DNA of 64,000 nt from G963665545 sp963665545. GTDB taxonomy: Bacteria > Pseudomonadota > Gammaproteobacteria > Xanthomonadales > SZUA-36. Below the pieces are notes generated by a model. It was given only the letters and a program-made list of their open reading frames with translations. It made no database searches and was not told the DNA's origin. The translations under genes were made by a program, and so were the position numbers. Numbering within the stretch: the first letter of the stretch is position 1; each line of letters starts with the position of its first letter. Location of the stretch: assembly GCA_963665545.2 (NCBI GenBank), contig CAXXKZ010000011.1, forward strand, positions 186,001-250,000, written 5' to 3'. Shown here one piece after another: positions 1-9,121 of this stretch.

Positions 1-61
1 TGTATGCCAGCCAACGCGCACTCAAGACAGACACAATAACGCTGACGGCAAAAATCCCGCT

Positions 62-1585
62 TTGGATCAAGTTTTGAGCCGGCGCACGGTAAGGCTTGGT
101 GGTCACGACGGTGGCAGCGGGCCAACGCCGACAGGCGGCTTTGAGCGCAATGCATCGGCCGCTCTCGTTGAGCTGGACATGGGTGAATTGGCACGCCGTA
201 TCGCTGCGGGCGACATCAGTGCAACAGAAGTTGTCGAAGCTACGCTCGAGCACGCCATCGCCGAGGACAGCACCCTACGGTGCTTTCGCGAGATCGAGGC
301 CGAGGCGGCCCGTAGTGCTGCGGCAACGGCCGACCGCCGCCGCGAAAAGGGGCAAGCATTGGGTCCCTTACACGGCATTCCGTTAGCTCACAAAGACATT
401 TTTGACCGCAGCGGGGAGCATTGTGACAGCCGGCTCGCCGATCCTGAATCAGCACACGCCGGAATTCAATGCCTGCGTCATTACCCGAATGCAGCAAGCC
501 GGCGCCATCGACCTTGGCCCCCTGCAGTCGGCCGAATTTGCCATGAGCCCGACGGGATTCAACGCCCATATTCGCCCCGTCCGAAATCCTTGGCATACCG
601 ATTACGTCCCGGCGGCTCATCGATGGGTTCCGGGGCCGCCGTGGCGGCCAGGCTGGTATTTGGATCGTTGGGCACCGACACCGGTGGTTCTGTGCGCCAC
701 CCTGCAGCCGTGTGTGGGGTTGTCGGCATCAAACCCACTCAAGGCCGGGTGAGTCGGCACGGCGTTTTTCCGCTGGCCGAATCACTCGATTGTCCGGGCG
801 TTCTTGCGCGCACTGCGCGCGACGCGGCCTTGATGCTGCAGGTCATTGCCGGGCGGGATCCTCAGGACGCCAGCAGCAGTTCGCGGACCGTTGCCAACTA
901 CGGTTCGATGCTTGACGGAGATATTCGCGGCCTGCGCATCGGCATTCCGCGCCAATACTATTACGCCGTAACCGAGGATGGGATCGACGCAAACATCCAC
1001 GAGCGGCTGGAACAAAGCCTCAAGGTGTTGCGATCCAGGGGCGCCACCGTTAAAACCGTCGATGTCATCGACATGCATTCCGTCAATCAACTGGCCCGGA
1101 CGGTGTTCTGCACAGAAGCGGCAGCGGTGCACAAACAATGGCTGGATGCCCGGCCGCTGGACTACAGCGACCAGGTTCGAGCGCGCATTGCAGCAGGCCA
1201 ATCTATTGCGCCGTCCGAATACCGCGAAGCACTGCGGATCAGGAAACGCGTCAGCGACTCATTTGTCAGCACAAGCTTGTCACAGGTGGACGTACTGCAC
1301 ACGCCCTGCGTTGCCGTGCCGACCCCGACCCTGAAGGCAGTAGCCGCTGCCAGCCTGGAAGAGGCTCCGCACCAGATCGAACGATTCACCCACTGCACCC
1401 GCGCCATCAATTACCTGGGTTTGCCGGCGATCTCAGTGCCCTGTGGATTCGTCGGTGAGGGCTTGCCGGTGGCATTCCAATTGGTGGGCAGACCATTCGA
1501 TGAAGGTCTGCTGCTCAGGGTTGCAGATGCCTACCAGCGCGAGAGCGACTGGCACAGGCGCATACCACCAGTTGTTTCCAGCTGA
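62..1585 (+). CDS. Amidase (amidase-signature family), with a compensated double frameshift
   Basis: Amidase-signature hydrolase related to GatA, expected to hydrolyse a carboxamide; the substrate cannot be told. The Ser-cisSer-Lys triad is readable: Lys in LAHKDIFD (about residue 111), the GGSSMGSG serine, and the nucleophile in DTGGSVRHPA. Residues about 118-183 are nonsense in this frame, while the +1 frame over the same bases reads convincing amidase sequence (FNACVITRMQQAGAIDLG, AEFAMSPTGFNAH). One surplus G in the GGGG run at 413-416 and one missing base in CCCGG at 608-612 would restore a single frame. The TTG start at 62 is only the longest option; ATG at 179 (MGELARRI) is an alternative. 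It converges on the next gene with an 8-bp gap. Confidence 0.8.
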   Translation: MDQVLSRRTVRLGGHDGGSGPTPTGGFERNASAALVELDMGELARRIAAGDISATEVVEATLEHAIAEDSTLRCFREIEAEAARSAAATADRRREKGQALGPLHGIPLAHKDIFDRSGEHCDSRLADPESAHAGIQCLRHYPNAASRRHRPWPPAVGRICHEPDGIQRPYSPRPKSLAYRLRPGGSSMGSGAAVAARLVFGSLGTDTGGSVRHPAAVCGVVGIKPTQGRVSRHGVFPLAESLDCPGVLARTARDAALMLQVIAGRDPQDASSSSRTVANYGSMLDGDIRGLRIGIPRQYYYAVTEDGIDANIHERLEQSLKVLRSRGATVKTVDVIDMHSVNQLARTVFCTEAAAVHKQWLDARPLDYSDQVRARIAAGQSIAPSEYREALRIRKRVSDSFVSTSLSQVDVLHTPCVAVPTPTLKAVAAASLEEAPHQIERFTHCTRAINYLGLPAISVPCGFVGEGLPVAFQLVGRPFDEGLLLRVADAYQRESDWHRRIPPVVSS

Positions 1586-1593
1586 GCCGGCAG

Positions 1594-2724
1594 TCAAGGG
1601 GCCGCCAGCGGGTATTCTGCCTCCAGGTGCAGTATTCGTTGATTATCCAGCGTGGTGTAGGCCTTCATGCTATTGGCCGTCATACAACTGTGCACCGGCA
1701 GCACCAGCACCACATCGCCAGGCTGCCAGCCATCCAGTGCCTGTGGTGGCCCGGTCAGCGAGCCGTGCTCCTGTGACAGTAAAGTCAGCCGCAGGCCATT
1801 CAAATGCTCACCCCAGCCGCCGGACCAGTCGTCACCTCGCTCGCTGACCGCGAGGCCGTAGTGCATTTGTCCTTCTTCATCGATCAGGAAATCCTTGGCG
1901 AAATGGGCGCCGCCGCCATGAACGATGAGCTTGTTTTGATGTTTGGCGATGATCGGACAGGCCATGGCAACTGCAATGTCGCCCAACCGACAGGAGCCGA
2001 GGGAATGCTGGGTTAGGTCGTAAAACACCAGGTTTCCGGGCCGCAATTCATCGACGCCCTTAAAATCCTCGATGATGGAACAGCCGGGTGTATCTCCCAA
2101 CGATATTTGCAGTAAGGGAAACCGCGGCGAGTAACGGTCCTGCAGGCGAGTCATGATGTCTTTGGCTTTCGTATCAATCTCGACTATTTCTTCCACCGAC
2201 CTGGCGCTGTAGGTATACCCAGCGTGGGCGAGGAACCCCTGAAACTCCAACTTGCCGGCGTTGGCCGAGGAATCGGCCAGCATATCCATCAGGGCATCCA
2301 TGCAATCATCGTCTTCGCTGAGCCCCGTACGGTGGTAGCCAACGTCGACTTTTATCCAAATGCCGACCTGTCTTTCAAGCTGCGCCTCAAGAAATTCAAG
2401 TGTAGCCGGGTACATCACACACAAATTTAAGCGGCAACGTGCATCGATCCGGTTGATGCGATCAATCTCCAGCACATTGAATGGTACCGCGATGGTAATG
2501 TCGCGCCAGGTTGCGCTGAAATAATCAGCCATTTTGACCGATGACACGGTGATTGCCACGACACCCTCATCCTTGTACCACTGGCCTATCGCACGTGACT
2601 GGTGGGTCTTGAAATGTGGCCTGAATCGGGCCTGGCTGCGCGCCGCCTTGGTGGCCATGCGGCCAATATTCGCCCGGCAGCGGGACTCATCCAGCAGCAA
2701 AGTGGGCTCGGTGATGGCTAACAT
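1594..2724 (-). CDS. D-threonine aldolase / D-serine dehydratase-like PLP enzyme
   Basis: Fold-type III PLP enzyme (alanine-racemase-like N-terminal barrel plus D-serine dehydratase-like C-terminal domain) acting on a D-3-hydroxy amino acid. The PLP lysine is K39 in RPHFKTHQS. The C-terminal PVHSCMTAN supplies the His-x-Cys pair that binds the metal in this family. At 376 aa the length is normal. ATG at 2724 is chosen over an ATG 13 codons upstream because AAGGAG lies 8 nt before it. It is the last gene of a minus-strand operon after the cyclodeaminase-like gene (51-bp gap). Aldolase and dehydratase activity cannot be separated from sequence alone. Confidence 0.85.
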   Translation of the reverse strand: MLAITEPTLLLDESRCRANIGRMATKAARSQARFRPHFKTHQSRAIGQWYKDEGVVAITVSSVKMADYFSATWRDITIAVPFNVLEIDRINRIDARCRLNLCVMYPATLEFLEAQLERQVGIWIKVDVGYHRTGLSEDDDCMDALMDMLADSSANAGKLEFQGFLAHAGYTYSARSVEEIVEIDTKAKDIMTRLQDRYSPRFPLLQISLGDTPGCSIIEDFKGVDELRPGNLVFYDLTQHSLGSCRLGDIAVAMACPIIAKHQNKLIVHGGGAHFAKDFLIDEEGQMHYGLAVSERGDDWSGGWGEHLNGLRLTLLSQEHGSLTGPPQALDGWQPGDVVLVLPVHSCMTANSMKAYTTLDNQRILHLEAEYPLAAP

Positions 2725-2775
2725 TGGAATCACTCCTTGGCGATCTCGGGCAGTTTCAGGCACTCTCGGGCGATT

Positions 2776-3756
2776 TCAGGCGAACAGGTCAAACTCGGTA
2801 CCAGACCCGTCTTTCAGCGATTTCTCGTACAACAAGGCCGCTGCGGCAACATCCTGCAAAGCCGTTCCGGTGGAATCGTACACGATGATGTCCTCATCAT
2901 CGACACGGCCCGGCTTGAGACCGCAAATAACTTCTCCCAACTGGGCATGAATATGTTCCGGCGTCATCAGCCCGGCAGCAATGGCGTGCTGCGACTCACC
3001 CACCCGCAGGCTCTGATGCAGGATGTCGGCAACAACCGTGTTTTCGGCCAGAATTTCAGCCGCCAATTCCTGTTTACCAGGGCTGTCCGCACCCACTGCG
3101 GCCACGAACATGCCCGGTGGAATCCAGTCCCGTTCCACTAATGCCTCATTTGAAGGCGTGCAAGTGACCAGCACGTCACTGACGGCCAGGGAGTCCGCCA
3201 GCGAGCCGGCGGGCATGGCGTTGATACCCAGTTCCGCAGCGCATTTGATGGCAAACGCATCGGCCCTGGCCTGGTCGCGGCCATGGACGAATACCTGCTT
3301 GATGGGGAGCACCTGCAGCAAGGCTTCAATCTGAATCCTGCCCTGGGTGCCCGGACCACATACGGTCTGCACTTGCGAGTCGGCTCTGGCCAGGTACTTG
3401 GCCGCCACTGCAGTCGCCGCGCCGGTACGAAATCTGGAAATGACGACCGAATCCAACACTGCCAGCGGCAGCCCATTTTTGCTGTCGCAAATATAGATGA
3501 CACCGAGGATATTGGGCAGACCGTATTTTTCGGCATTGTTGAAAAAGCCCCCATTGGCCTTGAGCCCGAAATACGCCGGTTCTCCCGCCAGACCCCCGAT
3601 CTTGATGTGAAACTCGCCGGACTCGGCTTCTGCATGCAGCAGGTCGGGCTCAATAATCTGGCCCAGACCATGCGCGCGGTGGGCCGCCTCGACCGCGCGG
3701 ATGTAGTCGGGCAATTTCAAGCCGTTCAACACATCGCTTTGGCTGAATAATTTCAT
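2776..3756 (-). CDS. Ornithine cyclodeaminase / mu-crystallin family protein
   Basis: NAD(P)-dependent enzyme of the ornithine cyclodeaminase, alanine dehydrogenase and ketimine reductase superfamily, 326 aa. The substrate-side motif SRFRTGAATAVAAKYLA is followed by a Rossmann segment (VCGPGTQGRIQIEAL, then FVHGRDQARADAFA). ATG at 3756 (MKLFSQSDV) is preferred over a longer reading because TGAGGAT lies just upstream and the longer reading would overlap the preceding CoA-transferase gene. The gap to that gene is 10 bp, so the two are probably co-transcribed. Family members reduce cyclic imines or deaminate ornithine; the neighbouring D-amino-acid enzyme suggests an imine or amino-acid substrate, which is inference. 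Confidence 0.85.
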   Translation of the reverse strand: MKLFSQSDVLNGLKLPDYIRAVEAAHRAHGLGQIIEPDLLHAEAESGEFHIKIGGLAGEPAYFGLKANGGFFNNAEKYGLPNILGVIYICDSKNGLPLAVLDSVVISRFRTGAATAVAAKYLARADSQVQTVCGPGTQGRIQIEALLQVLPIKQVFVHGRDQARADAFAIKCAAELGINAMPAGSLADSLAVSDVLVTCTPSNEALVERDWIPPGMFVAAVGADSPGKQELAAEILAENTVVADILHQSLRVGESQHAIAAGLMTPEHIHAQLGEVICGLKPGRVDDEDIIVYDSTGTALQDVAAAALLYEKSLKDGSGTEFDLFA

Positions 3757-3766
3757 CGGGTAATCC

Positions 3767-4993
3767 TCACTGTCTTTCCAATGGGCCAGCCACAATGCCC
3801 TGATCGTGCAGCGCACCAATTTCTGCTTCGCTCATACCAAGCACCTCACCGAGTATCTCATCGGTGTGCTCCCCAAGGAGGGGGCTTCTGGCGGGCGGCG
3901 TCCGCTCCACTGCCCCGAAGTCCATCGGCACGGTGGAGGCAAGGAAGGGCCCCAGTTCCGGGTGATCAATGCGCCGGAATTGGGGGTTGTTCTCGGACAG
4001 GTCCTGATCCTGCTCGACGGCCTCCCCCACAGAGCGGTAGACACTCCAACACACGCCATTGGCGTCAAAGGCCTTGCCAATTTCAGCTACTGTACGGCTG
4101 GCGACCCATGGCTCGATCAATTGATCAATCTCTGCGTGGGCTTCGAAACGATGCTCTTCGTGGTGATCGAAATCCAGGCCTCGCCGACGGGCGATTTCGT
4201 CGATTTCCTCCGCCAGTCCTGTGGCCTTCCTGAGGCCCTGCCATTGCTTGTAGCTGAGGCCAACAATCATGATGTGTTTGTTGTCGGCGGTGGCGTAGTC
4301 GCGCCCAAAAGCGCCGTACAGACGATTGCCCACGCTGGGGCGGTCCACGCCGTTGACTTCATATTCCGTGGTCAGCCCCAGGCTGGACACCGCAAACAGG
4401 GCCACGTCTTTCAACGGTACCTGCAGGTATTGTCCCTCACCGCTAAGGCGGCGGTGGCGTTCGGCGGCCAGGATGGACAGGGCCGTCACCTGACCTGTCA
4501 TCAGGTCCCAACCGGGCATTACGTTGTTAACCGGGCGTTCGGGCGTGCCGGTAAGATAGGGGTAACCTACCTGGGCGTTGACCGTATAGTCGACCTGGGA
4601 ACCGCCATGCCGGTCACCGCAAACCACGGCGTAGATGACATCTTCCCTCACCGCTTTGAGACCATCGTAGGACAAGCCGCCACGGAGGGAGAAATTGGTC
4701 AGGAATATGCCACCGTCGTCACCAGAATCGGCCACCAATTGCTGAATCAGTGCCTGCCCCGCCGGATCGCGTACATTGATCGCGATAGAACGCTTGCCTT
4801 TGTTCATGCTGGCCCAGTACAGCCCTTTACCCTCTTTGCTCAGCGGCGCCCGGCGGTAATCGATACCTCCACCTATGGGGTCGAACTTGATCACATCGGC
4901 ACCCATCTGGGACAGGGTCGTGGCGGCCGAGGGCGCGGCCACATAGCAGGCGCCTTCGATGATCCTAAGACCCGCTAGAATCCCGGTCTTCAC
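3767..4993 (-). CDS. CaiB/BaiF family (class III) CoA-transferase
   Basis: Class III acyl-CoA transferase, 408 aa, which moves CoA between carboxylic acids. The N-terminus has the family pattern (LRIIEG...SQMGADVIKFDP), and the catalytic aspartate is D163 in MPGWDLMTGQ. The C-terminus carries the usual SPLLGEHTDEIL block. The start is GTG at 4993, with GGGGAGG about 6 nt upstream. It is the first gene of the operon with the cyclodeaminase-like and D-threonine aldolase-like genes. The 287 bp upstream to the next gene would hold the promoter. The acyl substrate is not predictable; the context hints at an acid derived from amino-acid breakdown. Confidence 0.88.
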   Translation of the reverse strand: MKTGILAGLRIIEGACYVAAPSAATTLSQMGADVIKFDPIGGGIDYRRAPLSKEGKGLYWASMNKGKRSIAINVRDPAGQALIQQLVADSGDDGGIFLTNFSLRGGLSYDGLKAVREDVIYAVVCGDRHGGSQVDYTVNAQVGYPYLTGTPERPVNNVMPGWDLMTGQVTALSILAAERHRRLSGEGQYLQVPLKDVALFAVSSLGLTTEYEVNGVDRPSVGNRLYGAFGRDYATADNKHIMIVGLSYKQWQGLRKATGLAEEIDEIARRRGLDFDHHEEHRFEAHAEIDQLIEPWVASRTVAEIGKAFDANGVCWSVYRSVGEAVEQDQDLSENNPQFRRIDHPELGPFLASTVPMDFGAVERTPPARSPLLGEHTDEILGEVLGMSEAEIGALHDQGIVAGPLERQ

Positions 4994-5280
4994 GCCTGGC
5001 CTCCCCTGGCCCGATGCCCTTGGGCTGACGGTACCTCTGCAATAGGGAGGCGTATTTTGTCATCATTAATGGTCATCAGATCAGGTCGCACTCCAGTTTT
5101 TAGTTGCCGGCAGTGCATACTCCGTTCAAGGCCAGTGCCAGTCAAGCTGGAGATCGCGCGAGATGACATCCGACATTGCTGGAATTCACATCTAGCTCAC
5201 GACTCTGGGGGCCGCCTTGGTGGATCGCTCGACACGAATCTATATAATTCACAAGTCCTCGAACTGCGAAATTGAAAGGC

Positions 5281-6642
5281 ATGCGAAAAACAGTCTGGAT
5301 CGGACTTTCGGTCGTCATCATCGTGTTCGTTGTGGTCGCGTGGCAGGCCAATCGCCTGATGCCCATCGGCGTTGGTTACGTGGCCAAGACCATGTGTTCG
5401 GAGCACTTCGTCTCCGGCAGGACTGATACAGATCATATCTGGTCTGACATCATTCGCATCAGCTCGACGTTCAAATTCGTAGCATTCGAGATCCAGGAGG
5501 CGGCACAGCATGTAGAGGCCAAAGCGCTGCTGGGATTGTTTCGGGTAATTACTGTTCACCGCCCCGGTCTGGGGTGCACCATTGCGATCGGCGTGGATCC
5601 AATATCGCTGCGACCCCTGCCCCGAAGTACCTGGCTCAGCGTTGCAGGGATCTGCGCCGCTTGAGGTAGCCCCAGTACCGAACCCGGTGCTTGAGTCTGC
5701 ACTCGATCAGGCTTTTGCTGAGCCCCCGCAAAGAGCCACCGCCAGACGCGTGCCGTCGTTATTTTGCATGACGGTGTATTGGTGGCCGAGCGTTATGCAG
5801 CGCCCTGGGGCGTGGATTCCCCGCTGATCGGTTGGTCGATGACAAAAAGTATCGTCAACAACCTGATCGGCTTGCTCGTGGCGGACGGCTTGCTGGTGGT
5901 GGAAGATTCCGCACCCGTGCCTGCCTGGCGCTCGGATGGGGATTCTCGTGGCGACATCACCCTCGGAAACCTGCTGCAGATGAGCAGCGGTTTGGATTTC
6001 GCCGAAGTCTACGAGCCGGGTAGCGACGCAACCAACATGTTGTTTGCCGCCCCAGGCGCTGCAGATTACGCCCTGGCCTCAGCTCTGGCTCATTCACCGG
6101 GAACACACTGGTCCTACTCTAGCGGCACGACCAATATTTTGTCCCGCATCGTGCGCGATAGCGTGGACGGTAATGAAGCGAGGGTCTACAAATATATGCA
6201 GGACAGGCTCTTTGGACCTCTTGGCATGACCTCCATGACCGTCGAAAACGATGCGACGGGCACCCTGGTTGGTTCCTCCTTTTCCTATGCAACCGCACGG
6301 GATTGGGCCAGGCTGGGTCAGTTCTGGTTACAAGACGGCAGTTGGCAAGGCCGGCGGCTGTTGCCGCCGGGCTGGATGAATTACTCGATTACACCCGCCC
6401 CGGCGGCGAAAATGGGAAATTATGGTGCCCAGTTCTGGCTCAATGCCGGGCGCAACGGTCGGGACAAGGCCTATCCGGACCTGCCCGAATCCGCATTTTT
6501 CGCGCACGGATTCAACCAACAGATTGTCGCTGTTTTTCCAAATCGGCAGGTGGTAATTGTTCGGCTGGGATTCACCACGGATGACAGTTGGGACACCAAC
6601 AGCTTCATGTCGCAAGTACTGATGGCGCTGCAAGACGGCTGA
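5281..6642 (+). pseudogene. Beta-lactamase-family serine hydrolase, frameshifted
   Basis: Class C beta-lactamase-fold hydrolase with an N-terminal membrane segment (MRKTVWIGL onward), so exported or anchored. Catalytic motifs are in the 3' part: SxxK as SMTK, the YSS motif in WSYSSGTTN, and HGF near the end. The coding sense runs in three pieces. The first stops at about 5664, but one extra base near 5652 leads into a second frame reading SAPLEVAPVPNPVLES. A shift of opposite sign between about 5730 and 5755 returns to the first frame, which runs from TRAVVILHDG to the stop. The pieces form one normal protein if two indels are corrected, so this is either a young pseudogene or sequence error. 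Confidence 0.75.
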
Positions 6643-6649
6643 CCACGCC

Positions 6650-7327
6650 TCATTCATCAAAGCCGTGAAATTGGCTAATGTCCTTCATGGAGGCTCGGTC
6701 AGTACGCCAGGCGTTTATAGGATGGTTTTCGTCCGCATAACCCAGCGCCATACCGCAGTACAGCATCTGATCATCCGGGACAGCCAGAAATTCGCAGACG
6801 GTCTCGTGCCACATTGACCAGGCTTCCTGGGCGCAGCTATGCAGACCCTCCTCCCGGGCCAGCAGCATGATGGTCTGAATCAGCATGCCCAGGTGGGCCC
6901 ACTGCCCTGGGCCCATGAATTTCTCGAGGGTAAAAAAGAGCGCGACCGGCGCGCCAAAAAACTCCAGGTTTTTGGCAAACTGCTGCAGCCGCCCTGACCT
7001 GTCGTCACGTGTAATTCCGATGGATGCGTAGAGATCTTCACCGCATTTGAAGCGCCTCGACCGATACGGCTCCGCGAGGGCTGGAGGATAGACGGCATAT
7101 GCGGGTTCATCGCCGCGTGGTTGTATGCGCCGGCGCTCAACAATTTTCAGCTTGAATGCCTCCAGGGCCTGCCCACCCACCACGTGAATGTGCCAGGGCT
7201 GCAAATTACCACCCGACGGGGCTTGCCGGGCGCGGTCGATAATTCGACGCACGGTCGCAGCCTCAACCGGCTCGGCTGTAAATGCTCTTGCGCTGAAGCG
7301 GCTAGCCACTGCATCACTGACTTTCAT
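6650..7327 (-). CDS. FMN-dependent nitroreductase family protein
   Basis: Nitroreductase-fold oxidoreductase of 225 aa, NAD(P)H- and FMN-dependent by family. The N-terminal FMN-binding arginine pattern SRFSARAF and the block ARQAPSGGNLQPWHI are typical, and the C-terminal GMALGYADENHPIN closes the flavin site. ATG at 7327 (MKVSDAV) is chosen because GAGGAAAGG lies 6-8 nt upstream; a longer reading adds seven residues without a ribosome site. It is divergent from the desaturase gene, sharing a 154-bp control region. The natural substrate is unknown; relatives reduce nitroaromatics, quinones or enoates. Confidence 0.87.
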   Translation of the reverse strand: MKVSDAVASRFSARAFTAEPVEAATVRRIIDRARQAPSGGNLQPWHIHVVGGQALEAFKLKIVERRRIQPRGDEPAYAVYPPALAEPYRSRRFKCGEDLYASIGITRDDRSGRLQQFAKNLEFFGAPVALFFTLEKFMGPGQWAHLGMLIQTIMLLAREEGLHSCAQEAWSMWHETVCEFLAVPDDQMLYCGMALGYADENHPINAWRTDRASMKDISQFHGFDE

Positions 7328-7481
7328 CTTGCACCTTTCCTCGGCCAAGGGTCATTTTGAATCGGCCATTATGTGGTGCCTGGACATTGTGTCAACAATC
7401 TGTCCCAATTGGCAGTGTCCTTTGAGGCTGATTTTTGGTAGGGTGGCACCCAGAAAATCAGTAATTTCAGGGAAATTATCC

Positions 7482-8627
7482 GTGCCAGAATCATCCAGCC
7501 CGGTTCGCAAGAACAACTGGGTCAACATTATTTTCTTTACTGTGACCACCCTTGTTGGCGTCATTGGGACGCCAATCTACATTGCCAACAACGGCATTTC
7601 CGCCTCGGAAATCGCCCTATTCGTGTTTTTTGTCTCGGCGAGCGCGTTGGGAATCACCGTGGGTTACCACCGCCTGTTTGCGCACCTGACCTTTAAAACC
7701 AATCGGGTGATCCGATTCCTGATGCTGTTTTTTGGCGCCGCGACGTTCGAGCAGTCGGCATTGGAATGGGCATCACAACACCGTGACCACCATCGCTACG
7801 TGGATACCGACCAGGACCCGTACAACATCAAAAAAGGATTCTGGTATGCCCATATAGGCTGGCTGGTGTTCTGGAAGCACAACACCAACTACGACAATGT
7901 CCAGGACATGCAGAAAGACCCGCTAGTCATGCATCAGTACCGCCACTACATCGCCTGGGCGGTTACCGCGGGTGTGCTGACACCGCTACTGCTCGGCCTG
8001 TTGACCGACCACCTGCTTGGCGCCTTGCTGCTGAGCGTGTGCCTGAGGTTAACCGTAGTCTATCATTCGACATTTTTTATCAACTCGATCTGCCACATGT
8101 TCGGGACGGCCACTTATGACGTGAAAGCCACCGCGAAGGACAATTTCCTGATCGCATTCCTGACTTTTGGCGAAGGATTCCATAACTTCCATCATCGTTT
8201 TCCAGGCGACTATCGAAACGGCGTCCGCTGGTATCACTGGGACCCAAGCAAGTGGTTGATCGCCATGCTCGAAAGACTCGGCCTGGCCACCGGAGTGAAA
8301 CGGGTCAGCCATTTCCGCATCCTGAGCGCACGCATTGCCGGCGAAAACAAGCGGATCAGTGAGTGGCTCTCCGATCTCGCTCCGGGCGCCGAACTGGCCG
8401 CCATGAGGGAATCTGCCGGGTTCCGCTACGAAACTCTGAAAAAAAATCTGTCGAGTTGGGAAAAAGCAGCAGTTGAGTATACCGAGTCCATAGACCGCCA
8501 GATGGCGCAATATTCCACAGAATTGATGCGTGCCGCCAGGAAAAACCTCGTCGAGGCTCGCCGCAGCTTCAAGTGCGCGCGGCACGATTGGAACACATTG
8601 CTGGCGAGTTGTTCGCTACCGGCCTGA
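7482..8627 (+). CDS. Acyl-CoA / fatty-acid delta-9-type desaturase
   Basis: Membrane di-iron desaturase introducing a cis double bond into saturated acyl chains. All three histidine boxes are present: HRLFAH, HRDHHRY and HNFHHRFPGDYRNG, with hydrophobic pairs before and between them. The first membrane spans begin at NIIFFTVTTLVGVIG. GTG at 7482 (VPESSSP) is the likely start, with AGGGA about 8 nt upstream; the open frame extends nearly 300 bp further but reads as low-complexity noise. About 90 residues follow the last His box and are rich in E, K, R and A, probably a helical cytoplasmic tail. It stands alone between a divergent nitroreductase and a convergent thioesterase. Confidence 0.88.
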   Translation: MPESSSPVRKNNWVNIIFFTVTTLVGVIGTPIYIANNGISASEIALFVFFVSASALGITVGYHRLFAHLTFKTNRVIRFLMLFFGAATFEQSALEWASQHRDHHRYVDTDQDPYNIKKGFWYAHIGWLVFWKHNTNYDNVQDMQKDPLVMHQYRHYIAWAVTAGVLTPLLLGLLTDHLLGALLLSVCLRLTVVYHSTFFINSICHMFGTATYDVKATAKDNFLIAFLTFGEGFHNFHHRFPGDYRNGVRWYHWDPSKWLIAMLERLGLATGVKRVSHFRILSARIAGENKRISEWLSDLAPGAELAAMRESAGFRYETLKKNLSSWEKAAVEYTESIDRQMAQYSTELMRAARKNLVEARRSFKCARHDWNTLLASCSLPA

Positions 8628-8674
8628 AGCCTCAACCCTCGCGCATTCCAGCTACCTGCCTACCCGGTATCCGT

Positions 8675-9121
8675 TCACCCGCCAGTGGCAAACAGTGCTC
8701 TGCCCATGGCGATATGACGCCCGGTGGAATCGTGCACCTCGATGTCCACCGTGCCTACGGTTCTCCCGGCTTTGCGCACCGTGGCTCTCGCGGTTAGGTC
8801 ACTGCCAAAGGCAGGTCGCAGATAATCGACCCGCAGATCCACAGTAGGCACTCCCTTCTGCAGATGAGCGACCATGGCGAAGGTGCCTGCCACATCGATC
8901 AGCGAAGCGATCACGCCGCCGTGAATCTGTTCCGCCCCCTCCAGGCGGTGCACGTGATCGCCATAGGGCTGAATGACTTCGAGCATACCCCGTTCTGGAT
9001 CGATTTCCCCCAGTTGGTAGCCCATCACCTGGTGGAAAGGCGGCGCGGCCAGCATCTGCTCCAGGGTAGCGCGATCCCGAAAATCCGGCATTGCCGCCGT
9101 GTTGTTTGACGCATCGTTCAC
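8675..9121 (-). CDS. PaaI-type hotdog thioesterase
   Basis: Single-domain hotdog thioesterase of 148 aa, acting on acyl-CoA. The family block GAEQIHGGVIASLIDVAGTFA contains the HGG motif that lines the active site, followed by VDLRVDYLRPA. The start is taken as GTG at 9121 because its GTGA overlaps the TGA stop of the upstream reductase gene (9118-9121), a classic translational coupling; longer readings run inside that gene. Co-expression with the reductase suggests a shared acyl or enone substrate, which is inference. Confidence 0.85.
   Translation of the reverse strand: MNDASNNTAAMPDFRDRATLEQMLAAPPFHQVMGYQLGEIDPERGMLEVIQPYGDHVHRLEGAEQIHGGVIASLIDVAGTFAMVAHLQKGVPTVDLRVDYLRPAFGSDLTARATVRKAGRTVGTVDIEVHDSTGRHIAMGRALFATGG

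Noticed and set aside
3806..4978. 390-codon open frame antisense to the CoA-transferase gene
   Set aside because: The opposite strand has clear family motifs and a ribosome site; this frame has neither.
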